From: Straminergon stramineum
Lineage: Eukaryota > Streptophyta > Bryopsida > Hypnales > Calliergonaceae
Reading direction: 5' to 3'
NCBI GenBank assembly: GCA_963920665.1
Contig: OY987270.1
Location: 19,804,019-19,868,018 of the forward strand
Length of the DNA stretch: 64,000 nt
Shown: one piece after another, positions 25,560 to 37,390 of the stretch
Layout: every line of letters starts with the position of its first letter
Position numbering within the stretch: position 1 is the first letter of the stretch
The notes under the pieces: model-generated
The model's input: the letters and a program-made list of their open reading frames with translations, nothing else
The model's database searches: none
What the model was told of the DNA's origin: nothing
Translations under genes and position numbers: made by a program

Positions 25560-26257
25560 CTGACCGAGAAACCTTCGAAAAAGTAAAAGTTTTCGATTCC
25601 AACTTCTGGTTCCTTTTCACACCACAATTTTGTTTTACTTAACCCCTTAAACATTCCTCTTCTTCGTCGTTGTCGTAGTTTTTTCTTCGACATGGTTCAA
25701 GCTTTCGCAGCTCCAACACAAGCATCGTCATGTGCGTTTCTTTCTTTTCTGTTAATCATTTTTTTCTATACATTCCATCAATCAGCTCCAAATGTCGGTG
25801 GTTTGTTTGAATTTGAAAATTGCTCATGCGGATTAGTTCTTTGCGGATGGATTGCCGGGATTCAATTGCGTTCCTGGTTGCTGTTGTTGCCTTCTTCTTA
25901 ATGCCGGCATTTTGAAGGAAAAAAGTGTATCGTTGAATCTTGTAACAGCGAGGAGAATGCAACTGTGGGGAGAGTCTATGTTGGATCGTCTGAATACTTG
26001 AAGTCTACGTTCGGTGGTTAAATTTAGGGTTCTGGTTCCGAATTATCTCGTTACTCTTTTCAAACTTTGAAGATTTGTCTAAGTTAGTTTCTGATATAGC
26101 TCAGGACAATGAATTTTCTTGGCGAGGGTTTAGGGTTTATGAATACCATGCTGCGAATAGTGCTTCATTTTTTATGTGGAGAGATGTGAACTTTGTCCTT
26201 ACGAGATGGCATGCATGTTCATTATCGGTATGTACGAAATATTTATCTTTTGTGCAG
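25560..26257 (+). promoter_or_regulatory. Probable MRE11 promoter and 5' leader
   Basis: Base composition changes from the AT-rich repeats to a pyrimidine-rich, gene-like sequence at about 25,560. It contains short open frames starting at 25692 and 26111 that do not join MRE11 in an obvious way. A polypyrimidine tract and TGTGCAG acceptor end at 26257. Several AT|GT sites that could donate the first two bases of a split start codon lie upstream (about 25731, 25979, 26175 and 26185). Transcript data would be needed to choose. TTAACCCC at about 25636 resembles the terminus of the TTAA-flanked elements, but no partner end was found. Confidence 0.4.
26130..26138 (+). promoter_or_regulatory. Telo-box (TTAGGGTTT, reverse AAACCCTAA) at the MRE11 5' end
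   Basis: Exact telo-box complement, 120 nt before the first recognised coding exon of MRE11, inside the probable leader or leader intron. A near-match TTAGGGTTC lies about 100 bp further upstream. The same 9-mer occurs at the 5' ends of the other two genes. Confidence 0.45.
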
Positions 26258-29200
26258 GGCGGCCGACATCGACACCCTACGCATTTTGGTCGCGACTGAT
26301 TGTCATGTAGGCTATCTAGAAAGTGATGAGGTTCGCCGGTACGACTCGTTTAATGCTTTCGAAGAGATTTGCTCCATCGCGTCACAGCGTCAGGTTTGGG
26401 GCTTCGATCCCTTTGATTGGCATTTCAGACCGTATCCGATGAAATGGATATTACGATTTTTTGATATTTTTGTTAAACTAATGTAGATGATACAATTTGT
26501 TCACTTTAAGCTTTTTAATCCAATACGGAGGATTGTAATTTTTCGGAGATTAGTACAGAGCTGCCGAGAGATCGCTTTGAGTACAAGAGTCAAATCTGAT
26601 GAGCTTTAAAATTTTATCACTTCGTCTGAATTTCTCATGCAATTTTTAAGTAGGAGATTGTATTCTGCTATAAATGACTGTAGACAAGCTTATTTCTATT
26701 CAAAGATTAGTGACCATAGATATTTAGCCAAGTTATGTTACTTGTCCAACTAAGTTCATGAATAGATGAGCTTCCGTTGGTAACAGGAGTCACTGTAGGA
26801 GATGGGATCAGGTCCTAGTAACGGTTTTAGTATCCTTCACTTTAATTTTGGAATTTGCAGTCGCTGGGAGAGTAGAAGAGTCTTCCCTGGAAAGTAATGA
26901 CCGGTGATGTTTCAATGTCTAGGTGGATTTTCTACTCCTGGGAGGAGACTTGTTTCACGAAAACAAGCCGTCGCGCTCCACCCTCGTGCGCACTATAGAA
27001 ATTCTTCGTAAATATTGCATGAATGACAAGCCAATTCAATTCCAAGTTGTCAGCGACCAGACCATCAACTTTGCCAACAAGTATCTTTCTCACTTGCAGT
27101 GCCGCTTGCACGGTTTTCTTTTGCAAATGTTCTTTAAAGGTCTAACGTACATCTCCAAAGATCCCCCGTTAGATTGGCAATGTTGTTTCTGGTGCATTAA
27201 TGTTAATCTAGAGGACATTAGATCAATATCATAATGAAATTAAAATTTCAAGTTTATGTTGACTTAATGTTAACTTACTACTTTCCAATGTAATGTCAAG
27301 TCACTGTAAATGGTACTAACATCACACTAACATTATGTTATGTTAACACCATTTGTATTACACTAACATAAACTGAAGTCAACATGAGGGTTATATGAAT
27401 CTAATGACTACTACTAAAAGTAACATTAAGAATTTTTTCAATCTGATGGAGGGACTCCTTTGTGATGGAGTCACTATTTCTCTATTTTCCTACCATCTCC
27501 TTTGTGGTTCATGGTGGCATCTCAATCCTTGGGAGTGATGCAGCAATTATTATTTTTTTCCTTGCTTAAGATTTGTGATATTGGTTATCATATCTACATA
27601 TCATTGAACTGAACTGACAAGTGGGAATTATTAATTGTTGACGAGATTATTGATCTACTATGCCTAATTAAAGAAAGATGTAATGGATCCAATATGATCA
27701 TCGTGTGCTGGTGATGTATCAGATTTGGACTTGTCAACTATGAAGATCCGAACTTTAATGTGGGTCTGCCGGTTTTCACCATTCATGGCAACCATGACGA
27801 TCCAGCTGGCGTGGTAGGTTTAGTTTTCTATCCACAGAACTTGTTCCCCTGTAAATTCTCTCGTTAGAATTTCTTGTCACGTGTCCTTGCTTCGACCTAA
27901 TCCAGTAATGTTGATTGTACTCGACATGCCTATATTCTTTAGTATACCTATTCTCTTCTGATGCATATCTTGCCCTGTGGTTGCAGGATAATTTGTCTGC
28001 AATTGATATCCTGGCAGCCTGCAATCTTGTTAATTACTTTGGAAAAGTTGCGCTTGGTGGTAGTGGTGTAGGTAATATTACCTTGCATCCGATCTTATTG
28101 CGGAAGGTGAGCTGCAGACTTTTGCAGTCCTACTCATGCAGTTGCCCCGGTGATGTGTGGTGTTGATCAAAGTCGCATTACGATTTGCTTACAGTTACAT
28201 TTTGTGTTCAGGGCTCCACAAATGTTGCCCTCTATGGCCTTGGAAACATTCGAGATGAGCGCCTCAATCGTATGTTTCAGGTGAGTTGAGTTCAATAGAG
28301 AGTTGTTATTTGAATTATATACCGGTAAATCATGATCATTCATCTATTTCGCTCATCTACTTCTTGTTGCAAATTTAGAAAGTTGCGTGTTCTTTGTCGC
28401 AGATGTCAATTTGTCTGTTGATCAATTTGAACTAGTTTTTGCACAAAAGTTGGTGTGTGCATTTTTGAAAGTTGATTCACTCAGCTTAACTTCAACCGCC
28501 ATTGGTTCAGTGCAGACTCCACATGCTGTGCAATGGATTCGTCCTGAAGGCACTGAAGATTGTCCTACTTCGGACTGGTTCAACATTTTTGTTCTGCATC
28601 AAAATAGGTAAGAAAATCTACCTCTTCCTGTTCGAGCTCACATTTTATCCTCAATCCTGCATTCAGACCATTGTGTTTATCTGCTGTGGGGGTTGCTGTT
28701 TTCGTGCAGGGTAAAGGCCAATCCTAAGAATGCTATCAATGAGCATATGTTGGCCAAGTTTTTGGATTTTGTTATATGGGGCCATGAACACGAGTGTCTC
28801 GTGGATCCACAGGTACACTTAAAATCTCATGTCAGACTGTTGAGATCGTCGGTCCTATCATAAAGATTTAGAAGATTGGATGTTTTTTTCAGTTTATTTC
28901 TAATTGTACCGACGAGGTCAGGTGCTCCATTGTTGAGAAATGTCCAATTGCTCGCTTTTGAACAGGTGCAATTTACTATTCTAGCTGGTAATTAGCCAAT
29001 TTGTTACTGTTTCAGCAGCAGCGGCCAGGGTATTAGTTTTTAAATGTTGTGGTAGCGTGCAGGAAGTATTGGGAATGGATTTTCATATCACACAACCTGG
29101 GTCGTCAGTCGCTACCTCGCTTATTGATGGAGAGTCTAAAGCTAAGCATGTTCTTCTCTTAGAAATCAAGGTACATGGTAGTGGTGGTTTATCATCATTT

Positions 29201-32200
29201 TCTAGGAGTTCATAAATCTTGATTGCCTTTCGCTTTTATTGTTTTTTATCAGTAAAATGTGGAATATGCAATTTCAGATAACCCCGGCCTTGTGTTGGGG
29301 CTGCAGTTCATGAGAATATTTGTTGATGGGTTCCGTAGTAAGTCCTGTTGATACTGAACGCCGTGTGTGCACCGTGTTTGCTGCAGGGTAATCAGTACCG
29401 GCCAACGAAGATTCCTCTTAAATCTGTGAGACCATTCAAATATAAAAATGTGAGTAGATGAGTTCTGGCATTATCTTGTGAATTTGTCGCAAGAGGTCTC
29501 AACGTTTTTAATTCTAAACTGGCCTTGGAATACTGAAATAGAATGCAAGGCGAGTACTTGAGAGTACAGAATTCGTTCTTCTCAGCCGCTATAATGGCTT
29601 AGACTGAAAGATCTTAGTTCTTGATGATGGTGCTGCATTAATTTCTAAGCAGTTGGTTACTTTGTTGCTTGCACTCCTACAGAATAGTCGCTGTACATGG
29701 TTGTCATTATTCTACAATGTCAAACACTTCCCTATTCAGGAGGAGAAAACGTACTAATCTGCACAAGTGTGGTATGATACAGGTGTCTCTGCAGGATGCT
29801 GCTGATCTCGACGCCAATGACCTCGCGGCAGTCTTAGAGTACCTCGGTAAAGTGGTGAGTCGAATATTCTATTTCTTTAAGATATGCTAACTTCTTATGT
29901 AGTTTTCCAAAAGTGCTAAATTAAGGGTCTGTTTTTAAGGTTCGGAACGAAGTTTTTTGCTTAGCTTGCGTGACGGTATAATGAGAAATTTGAACGTATT
30001 TTGCTGGTAGGTGCAAGATCTGATAGCCGAAGCTGCTGCTGAGGATGTTCGCTCTGATCCCATGTTGCCATTAGTCCGTTTGAGGGTGAGTATTTTCATG
30101 ACCATGTTTTCCTCACTTTTCTGCTTTGACAAACTGAATGTCGAATTCTTGATTCTGGGTGTAGTATGGTAGAACCGCCCATAGTCGACCACTTAAGCGA
30201 TTCCGTGAATGTTCGGGAGCAGTATAAGGTAAGGTAAATTTTCTGCCATGTAGGAAGATAGAAATCACGGGGATTGCAAATTTTTGGGTAATTTTATGCC
30301 TTGAATTGAAATTACTATGAGTTTTGGAAGCCGAAAGTTGGTCTGGACCCATACCCAATGTATAGCCTCTCCAATTCCAATCATTCAAGAACTACTTTCC
30401 CGCTCACTAATTCCTTTCTTGCTCACTACTTTAGGACATGTATCATGACCTTATTAGTCCCAACTTTGAAAAGGAGAAAAAAACACATTACAGGCTTTGG
30501 TTGGAAATCTGTTCCAGCTTTGGTTGGAAATGGAAATGGTTGCATCCTACAGGTTGGGAGTGGGTCCTGGTCGGGAATGGGTGGTTCTACCATAGGCCTG
30601 CAATGAACGTTTCTGAGTTGAAGAAGTTGGGTCTCTGACAATATACTGCTGTTGCGGTTATACTGGTGAGTCAAGTATGTTATGCAATAATGTAATTGTT
30701 TTTTCTTGTTTATTTCAGGTGGACTACACAGGCTTCACAACAATCAATCCACAACGGTTTGGGCAGAAATTCGTTGGAAAGGTTGGTGATTTAGCCTTTT
30801 GTATGGATCAATTCGGTCGACCATTTCTCATCGCTTTATTTTCCATGGTGCTATAACATCCACTTGAGCAGGATATTCTAAATTTCCTAATTTTTTTCAG
30901 GTGGCTAATCCCCATGATATTCTGCTTTTTACAAAAGCGCCGAAAAAGCGAGTAAATGCGGACGGTCTGGTTCTGCTCCTCTTAGGACCCTGAATTGAAT
31001 TGTTCTAGATGATATTTAATTAATAATAACTCTGCTTTTGCATATATTTGGTAATGGACATTGTACAGAAATCTGTTGGCCATGTTAGACTGCAGAATGA
31101 TGCTTCAAGTCTTAATAGAAATAGTCGGTTGAGAGACACCAGTTCTTGAGTATTTGCGACGATGAGTCAGTTTATGGAATATTAGTTTGATGTGAAAATG
31201 TTATCGATCGAAAGCCCCTTCTGAAACGGTACTCATGTTTTGCTCTGGGCCACAATTAGGACCACGGTAAAACTTACTTGGATTACTTAATGATTACCAC
31301 CTACTGGATGAGAAACTTAGTAGCTCATGCTTGTGGCTGCTATAGCTGGTTCACGAACCTTTATGATTGTACGGATTCAGGTAAAATTGAAGAGGAAGAA
31401 AAACTGCGTCCTGAAGAATTGAACCAACAGAATATTGAGGCTCTTCTGGCTGAGACCAACATGGTGAGTCCTTACCTCTTCTGTGGCTCTTAAATTAACG
31501 TGACTGTTTTAACAATGTGGATCACCTGTGACTCCTTTGTTCAACGGTACCACTTAAGTGGATCTGCAGTCGTGTCTTCATTATGGCTAATAATAGGTCA
31601 AATTATATTTATGCTGTTGGAAATGTCTGAACTGCTGTCAATTTTATACTTTTCTCGTGTCCATGTGGCAGAAAATGGAGATTCTGCCAATGTCAGAGTT
31701 AGGTTTGGCGCTTCACAAATTTGTGAACAAGGATGACAAGCTTGCGTTTACTGAGTGTCTTCAAGAAAACTTGGACGATACGCAGGTACATCCTTGCTAC
31801 AACTCCAAACATAGACGTTTGAGGGGGACAGCTCCATCGCTTTTGGAACTGTTGCAGAATTCTACTTTTCGAGGCTGTTAGTCTGCGTGCTGGTTTTCGG
31901 CCGGCAGCAGGACGTCCTGAATCTGGCAAAGTAGTTGGAATATCTCGCTTTCAAGTCGATTGGCGAATCCCTGAGTATTAATATTTTAGCGAGATGGTTG
32001 AGTTGAATTTAGACGGTAATGACTTGAGTAGCAGATCTCTTAATCCAGTTTGAACTTTATAGTGCTGATTTATCACGGTGTTGTGCAGACTAAGCTTGTG
32101 GAGGAAGCTCTTTCCGATAAACTGCAAGAGGACGATGTGGTTGTGAAAGTGACCGAACATATGCAGGTACACTTTAATAACAATTTCTTGCGCCGTTAAT

Positions 32201-34645
32201 TGTGACTTTTACGGTCCATTTCGCTTTTGATCTTCCTGTGACTTCATTGAATTCATGCATTCAGCAATTGCATTCGTTCTTGCTAGATTTCATTGTTCTG
32301 TTGAATCCACAGCAACGTGAGAAAGCTTCAATACCTAAATTCAAAGAGGCGTCATCTTCCACGCCTTCCAATGATAATCTTTCAGGGCTAGAGCAACGCA
32401 CATCTCAGGTACAGGTTTGCCAGTAGGTCTTTTAGTGTTTATTTTCTTTTAGTAATGACAATTTGTACCGTGCAGCATGAATAATGTTCAAACTTGCGTT
32501 TCTGCGAAGTGATGGGATTATTCAATATGTGGTACAATGTTTTCAACTATCTTGATCCTGTTTTTTGATATGTGAACCTTCTTCTAGGCGGGTGTAAGCA
32601 AATATGATGACGACGACGACAAGCCTTTCAGCGACGACGATGTTCAGGGGACAACAACAGCAGCAGGAAAAAGAAAAGCACCTGCCAAAAGAGCTCCGCC
32701 GCAGAAAGGTAGCCCCCGTGGCCGAGGCCGAGGAAGAGGTCGAGGTCGAGGCACCCAAGGAGGTCTTACACAGACAACTTTGAATGTAGTTGCAGCCTCT
32801 CGGCCTCCTAGAAGGTGAGCCTGAAATATGCTCTTCTTGTTCATCAATTTCATGGTACAATTTTCCATGAATGCGGATTCAACTGTGGATCGATTCATTA
32901 CGATATTTTCCCCTAAGTGTCCAATGGTCCAAAATGGCCACTTCCATATGAGTTGAGAAATATCATTTAGGGTTCTTCAAGAAAGGGAACAAAATGTGCC
33001 TATGTTATGCCTTAACAATTTTTTAGTCATCGAAATATCTTTTGAAGGTTACTATAATCTACTATTGGCTTCCAATGCGGATCTTCTATTTATAGATTGG
33101 GCACTTGGTGGTAAGGCTGGTATGGTTGATGCGAAGTGGGTAATATTCTGAAGCAATCTAATCTTCTAGACTTGAAACTATTTTGTGTTACATGTCCTCA
33201 ATTAGCTGATCAATAACAAACTGGGATAAAATAAAACCGGAGAGTCGAGAATGATTGAGGTATTTTCAGAGTACTATATCTCAGTAAGAATGCCCTGCTG
33301 CTAAAGCTTTTTTTTCGGCACCTGATTTAATGAAAGTCTATTTATCGTGGTTGCATTTGCAAACCAGTAGTGGCTTGAAGAATTGTGGATATTTTATCTA
33401 GGTTCACAGTGTACTGTCGAAATTGCCTCGTAATGTAATTTCTGTTGTTATTAATTTCTGTGGAAAATACTCTCGTTTTGGGGTACAGACCTGCTGCTGC
33501 TTCAAGGATGAAAATTGTCAGCGATGATGAGGGTTCTGCATCAGACGAGGACAGTGACGACGAGGTCGAGGAACCAGCACATAAGATTGTAAGTAGAGAA
33601 TTGCTGCAGCACAGACCATCGCATTCCACTTAAACGAAATGTTGATTGTCAATTGTTGTTTATAAATTGAATCAGAGTTTTGTGGTTCAATTTGCAGAAG
33701 AGAACATCCACAAAAGCATCCCCGAGGGGAAGGAAAAGTGCTGCTCCTGCTTCTAAACGAGGAGCAGGATCCAGCGCCAGTGCACGTAGTACTTATATTG
33801 ATGACGATGTGGAGGATGAGGATGATGATGATGATGCTGGTCCAAAGAAAGTAACACCGACACCATCATCTCAAGTAAGTCTCCTTGCTCTCTATCGTAA
33901 TATAAATAATTTGGTTCAATAAAATTAGATTCTTTCAAGGATTTTTAAAAATCATAGAGAGATGATACGCATGATACAATTGGAATGGGAGACATCGCCA
34001 ATTCGCCATGATTCTTGGAGAGGCCTCCCTCAGATCACCTATTTGTGCCTAATTGCAAGGTGCCTCCTATCTACAAGTTGTATCTTACAACCTTCCAACA
34101 ATGAAATCAAATGAAAATGAATGGGGAGGTTTGTCCATGATCGACCAACCTTGTTGCCATATCCCTGTTGTGTATCCCCATACGATTGATGTCCAAAAAT
34201 CACTGAAATGTCTAATTTTACTCGAAGCCAATCAAATGGTCTTGATAAGATTTAACTTGCTAGGGCCCAAATGGTCAATAGTGACCGATTTCCATATGTT
34301 CAGGAGTTAAAATGAAATCATCAGAAAGCTTTGAGGAAGGTATCAACATGCACCAATAGGAAGAGAAAATCATGTTTTACTTTTTTGAACAAATAAAATT
34401 TTCTTGTAACGTCACCAGAAGTGACTAAAGCATTCAAAAGTGGGGATTTGATTCATAGGTTTAATATCACGAAAATGAGTCTGCACTATTGATCAGTAGT
34501 CCTACTTATCGGAAATAGTTGTTGCATTCAGAAGCTAATGCTTATACACTAGTATATTTCTAGTGTTGAATTAAGTTGTAGCCTCTCATTCTCGCTCTGC
34601 TTGATTTTTCAGAAACGGTCCAGCTGGGGTTCCTTACGAGGGTGA
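26258..34645 (+). CDS. MRE11: Double-strand-break repair nuclease MRE11
   Basis: Twenty-one coding exons: 26258-26393, 26923-27080, 27723-27813, 27987-28106, 28212-28280, 28516-28607, 28710-28812, 29063-29170, 29387-29449, 29783-29854, 30011-30085, 30719-30781, 30901-30964, 31381-31463, 31672-31785, 32089-32166, 32313-32408, 32588-32814, 33489-33588, 33698-33874, 34613-34645 (TGA). About 707 aa, against about 720 in Arabidopsis. All Mn-phosphodiesterase motifs are intact: D15/H17 (TDCHVGY), D55 (GGDLFH), N122/H123 (HGNHDDP), H220 (VLHQNR), H248/H250 (WGHEHE). The capping domain follows, then [13 protein letters not shown]. The C-terminal tail has an RG repeat (about 573-584, glycine-arginine-rich like the methylated GAR motif of animals) and acidic stretches, and ends WGSLRG. 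Known role: nuclease of the MRE11-RAD50-NBS1 complex in break repair, meiosis and telomere care. The initiator is unsettled: the first recognised exon reads G-GCG-GCC, so a start codon split AT|G by an intron (MAADIDTL) fits homologues best. Confidence 0.95.
30167..30592. mobile_element. MITE-like insertion in MRE11 intron 11
   Basis: A 426-bp segment with inverted ends TGGTAGAACC(G/A)CCCAT, flanked by TA on both sides (30165-30166 and 30593-30594). It lies wholly inside the longer-than-average intron between exons 11 and 12. Inside is a direct repeat of about 15 bp (GGTTGGAAAT-type) near 30495-30535. TA flanks would suit a Tc1/mariner-type passenger, but the family is not recognised. Confidence 0.45.
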
Positions 34646-36043
34646 GAGTTCAAGTACGCGAAATATAATGCCTGGAAGCTTCAGGATTTCTCGCCACAAT
34701 TTTGGTCTTTGAGCACGATCTTGTGATAATCAAGTCCATAAACACCTACAATGAACTTCACTGCCACTACTGGATCTTGGAAATTGAGGACGCTGTGCTT
34801 GAGGATGACGAGGAGAATGCACTTCCACAGCAGTAATTTTCAAGAGCATGGAATTGTTGTAACATTGGCCCAGATGAGCATTTGAACCCTCAACCATCTT
34901 TCTCATCAACCAGATTGTGATTGACTAGGATTTTCAACGGTTTTCGCTGTGCCTGGAGTGCAGAGTTAGTTTCGTCTGAAAATTTCAGCGGTTGCTTGGA
35001 GGTGCTCAGCTTGTTGGTCAGTTACTAGCCGAGATGGCCACTATGTCTAGCAGGTCCAACGAGTAAGCTAGTTCTATAGATGCATTTCAAACTGCTTCGC
35101 AGTAAGAGTCATCGGGAGAAATTTGAAACTGTGGTGGATGTGAGATTCTATACTTAAACATTTTGGTTAGGTATATTAATATCATCTATTCACAAATTCA
35201 GAATTTTTTCTTCTAGATTCAGTAACCTTCGCTTCAACTATTTGTTTAAGATTTGGATTGAAAAAGACTCAACACGGTGAAAATCTTTTACCACAATCTC
35301 ACTACCTCCAACAGACTGTTCTTTCATTTTGTTCTGAGGATGAAAACTCTACTAGTAACAATCTATTAGCATATTTGGGTTGCAATTTCTGTGCTTTGTC
35401 AAATATATCAATTATATATTTGGAGACAGTTACTTTCAACATTTCACTTATCCTAAAAGATTTCACTTATCCTCTGTTGTCTCTTTCATAAACCGCTTTC
35501 CACACTTATAGATAATGGAGAAAATTGTGAAGTCGAGCAAAACCCAAGGTTATATGGTACCTCTTTTAATACTCATTCTAGTATGCTTTTAAATTCTTAC
35601 ACCAATTGGATGTTTTTGAGACTAAAGTGGTTTAAGTTTGAGTTTGATCCCTCCTTTCTGCAAAGATGGGACCAAAAGCTCCATTTAGGAAGAAGCCAAC
35701 TTTACATCATAGTTAGATTGCATGCAACATGCCTTCTTGACATTTCAAAAATATCAAGTAGTGTAAGAATTCAAATGGCTTCTAGAATAGGTATTGAAAT
35801 AAGATTTTAATATGGTTATATAGTAAGCTCTATTCACCAAGGTGAATTTTTCTATATAAACACATCCTATGTGCTAGCATTGGGAACTTATTAGGGGTTA
35901 ATTTATAGTGGAGCCAACACACATAGAAGTGATAAAATAGTTGTAACCTCATAATGGTTGTACAACATTTATGACTTTGTTAACCAAAACTTGTACTTCT
36001 CCCTTAGGTCCTAGGAAGAATGGGGTGATCTTTAAATCCTAAA
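34646..36043 (+). other. MRE11 3' UTR and intergenic DNA
   Basis: Gene-like composition continues to about 35,100 (probable 3' UTR), then AT-rich DNA. An element-like end ATTAGGGG followed by TTAA lies at about 35,890-35,901 without a recognised partner. Confidence 0.45.
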
Positions 36044-37390
36044 CCCCTAAAGGAATTTGATGTTCTTAGGTCCAAAATTGCTTCAAATTACTCATATCCA
36101 AAACAAGACTAAAATCTTCATCTATATTTATTCATTAATAAATCCAATTGTAGGATCCTTTAGTTAACTTGTTAGAATACACCTTCTGAAAATTTCAAAA
36201 TAAGAAACCTTAACAAATGCAAGACCATAATGCTTGGATTTCAGAAAGAGGTATTTTCAACTCTTCCTAAATGGTTAGGTTTCATCATTCAAACTTTTTA
36301 CCCAATAATGTGTAGATCTTTCAACTTTCCATAATATATTGAAGAAATAAGTTGGGATAACATATAAAAATTTTCAACAAAAGAATTTCATATTCATACT
36401 TAAAAAACATAGTAAACAGAAAGAAGTAGAGAATGATTTCAAATACAAAATTAGTAAGAATTTTGTTATGGAATTAAAAATGTCAATCCCAATGGTTGTA
36501 ATGTTGTAATGAACAATATACATCCCATGGTTTTATTTTATTTTCAAAAATATGGAAAATTGAATTAATTAACCCTTGAAGTCCCAATGTTCCTACAGGG
36601 GACAAAATGGATTTCAGATAGGTTCCTATGAGCTCAATTTATAGGGAATTTTTTTGAAAATTTTTATTCGAATCGGTGCTTAGGAGCAAAATTTATGCCA
36701 CAATAACCTCAAAATGGGGGAAAGCAGGCATCAAAAATAATTTGTAAAAAATTGAATTTTTTTTTTTAAATTATTTTATTCTCATAGATTATATTTTTGT
36801 ATAAATGGGAAGTTTTGATTCATCCCATTGGATAAGTGATGTAAAAGATATAGAGTTTCTTGTTTTGTGGGCAATTGGAGCATCTTCAAAAAAAAAACTT
36901 TTTCTTTCACTTTGAATGCTAGTATCTTTCAATCTGTACAATCAAACATCATGAAATTTTCACAACATGATCCAAGAAAATTTTGGTACAAGATCCTACG
37001 GTTAGATTCTAAAAAAAGTATTTTTTCTGATTCCTTAGATGAATGCATTAGAAGTAGTAGTTTTGAGTAGTTTTTGACAAAAAAAAATGGCCTTGGGACT
37101 TTAAGGCTTAAAGGACTTCAAAGTTTGTTTTAGAGTAGAGATTCTACAATTGCCCAGAAACCAAAACTCATAAATTTCATTTTGCAAATCAAAATGGAAT
37201 GATTTAAAGCTTTGCATGTATATATAAATCTAGAAAACCAATTTCAAAACTTTTATTTCTTAATATAAGGACTTTTTCTTCATTATCCAAGTTGCCCATG
37301 TTGAGAAAGAAATTACATATTACACAATAACTTTTTAACCATGTAGTCAAAAGTATACAAATTTCAAAAGAAAAAAAATGAAAATTTTGC
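36044..37390 (-). mobile_element. TTAA-type element, family F, copy 1, with a nested element
   Basis: Starts CCCCTAAAGGA after TAAA (mutated TTAA). It is related to 53320-55310 and more distantly to the elements at 42509, 47158 and 48739. The right end is missing: similarity stops near 37,385, before a hairpin (CGCCAATG...CATTGGCG at 37,403-37,422). It is interrupted by the element at 36573-37107. Confidence 0.6.
36573..37107 (+). mobile_element. TTAA element nested in family F, with empty-site support
   Basis: TTAA at 36569-36572 and 37108-37111. Ends are CCCTTGAAGTCCC and GGGACTTTAAGGC. Its flanks join to AAAATTGAA-TTAA-AGGACTTC, which matches the unoccupied GAGTTAA(A/G)TAAAGG(T/A)CTTC on the minus strand of the copies at 42509-43441 and 47158-48078. 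Confidence 0.8.

Noticed and set aside
25692..25901. Small membrane-like protein upstream of MRE11
   Set aside because: The 69-codon frame lies in the probable MRE11 leader and matches nothing recognised; at most an upstream ORF.
34666..34836. Acidic open frame of about 55 codons in the MRE11 3' region
   Set aside because: It has no in-frame ATG near its start and no link to MRE11, whose stop follows the family-like C-terminus. Chance is more likely.
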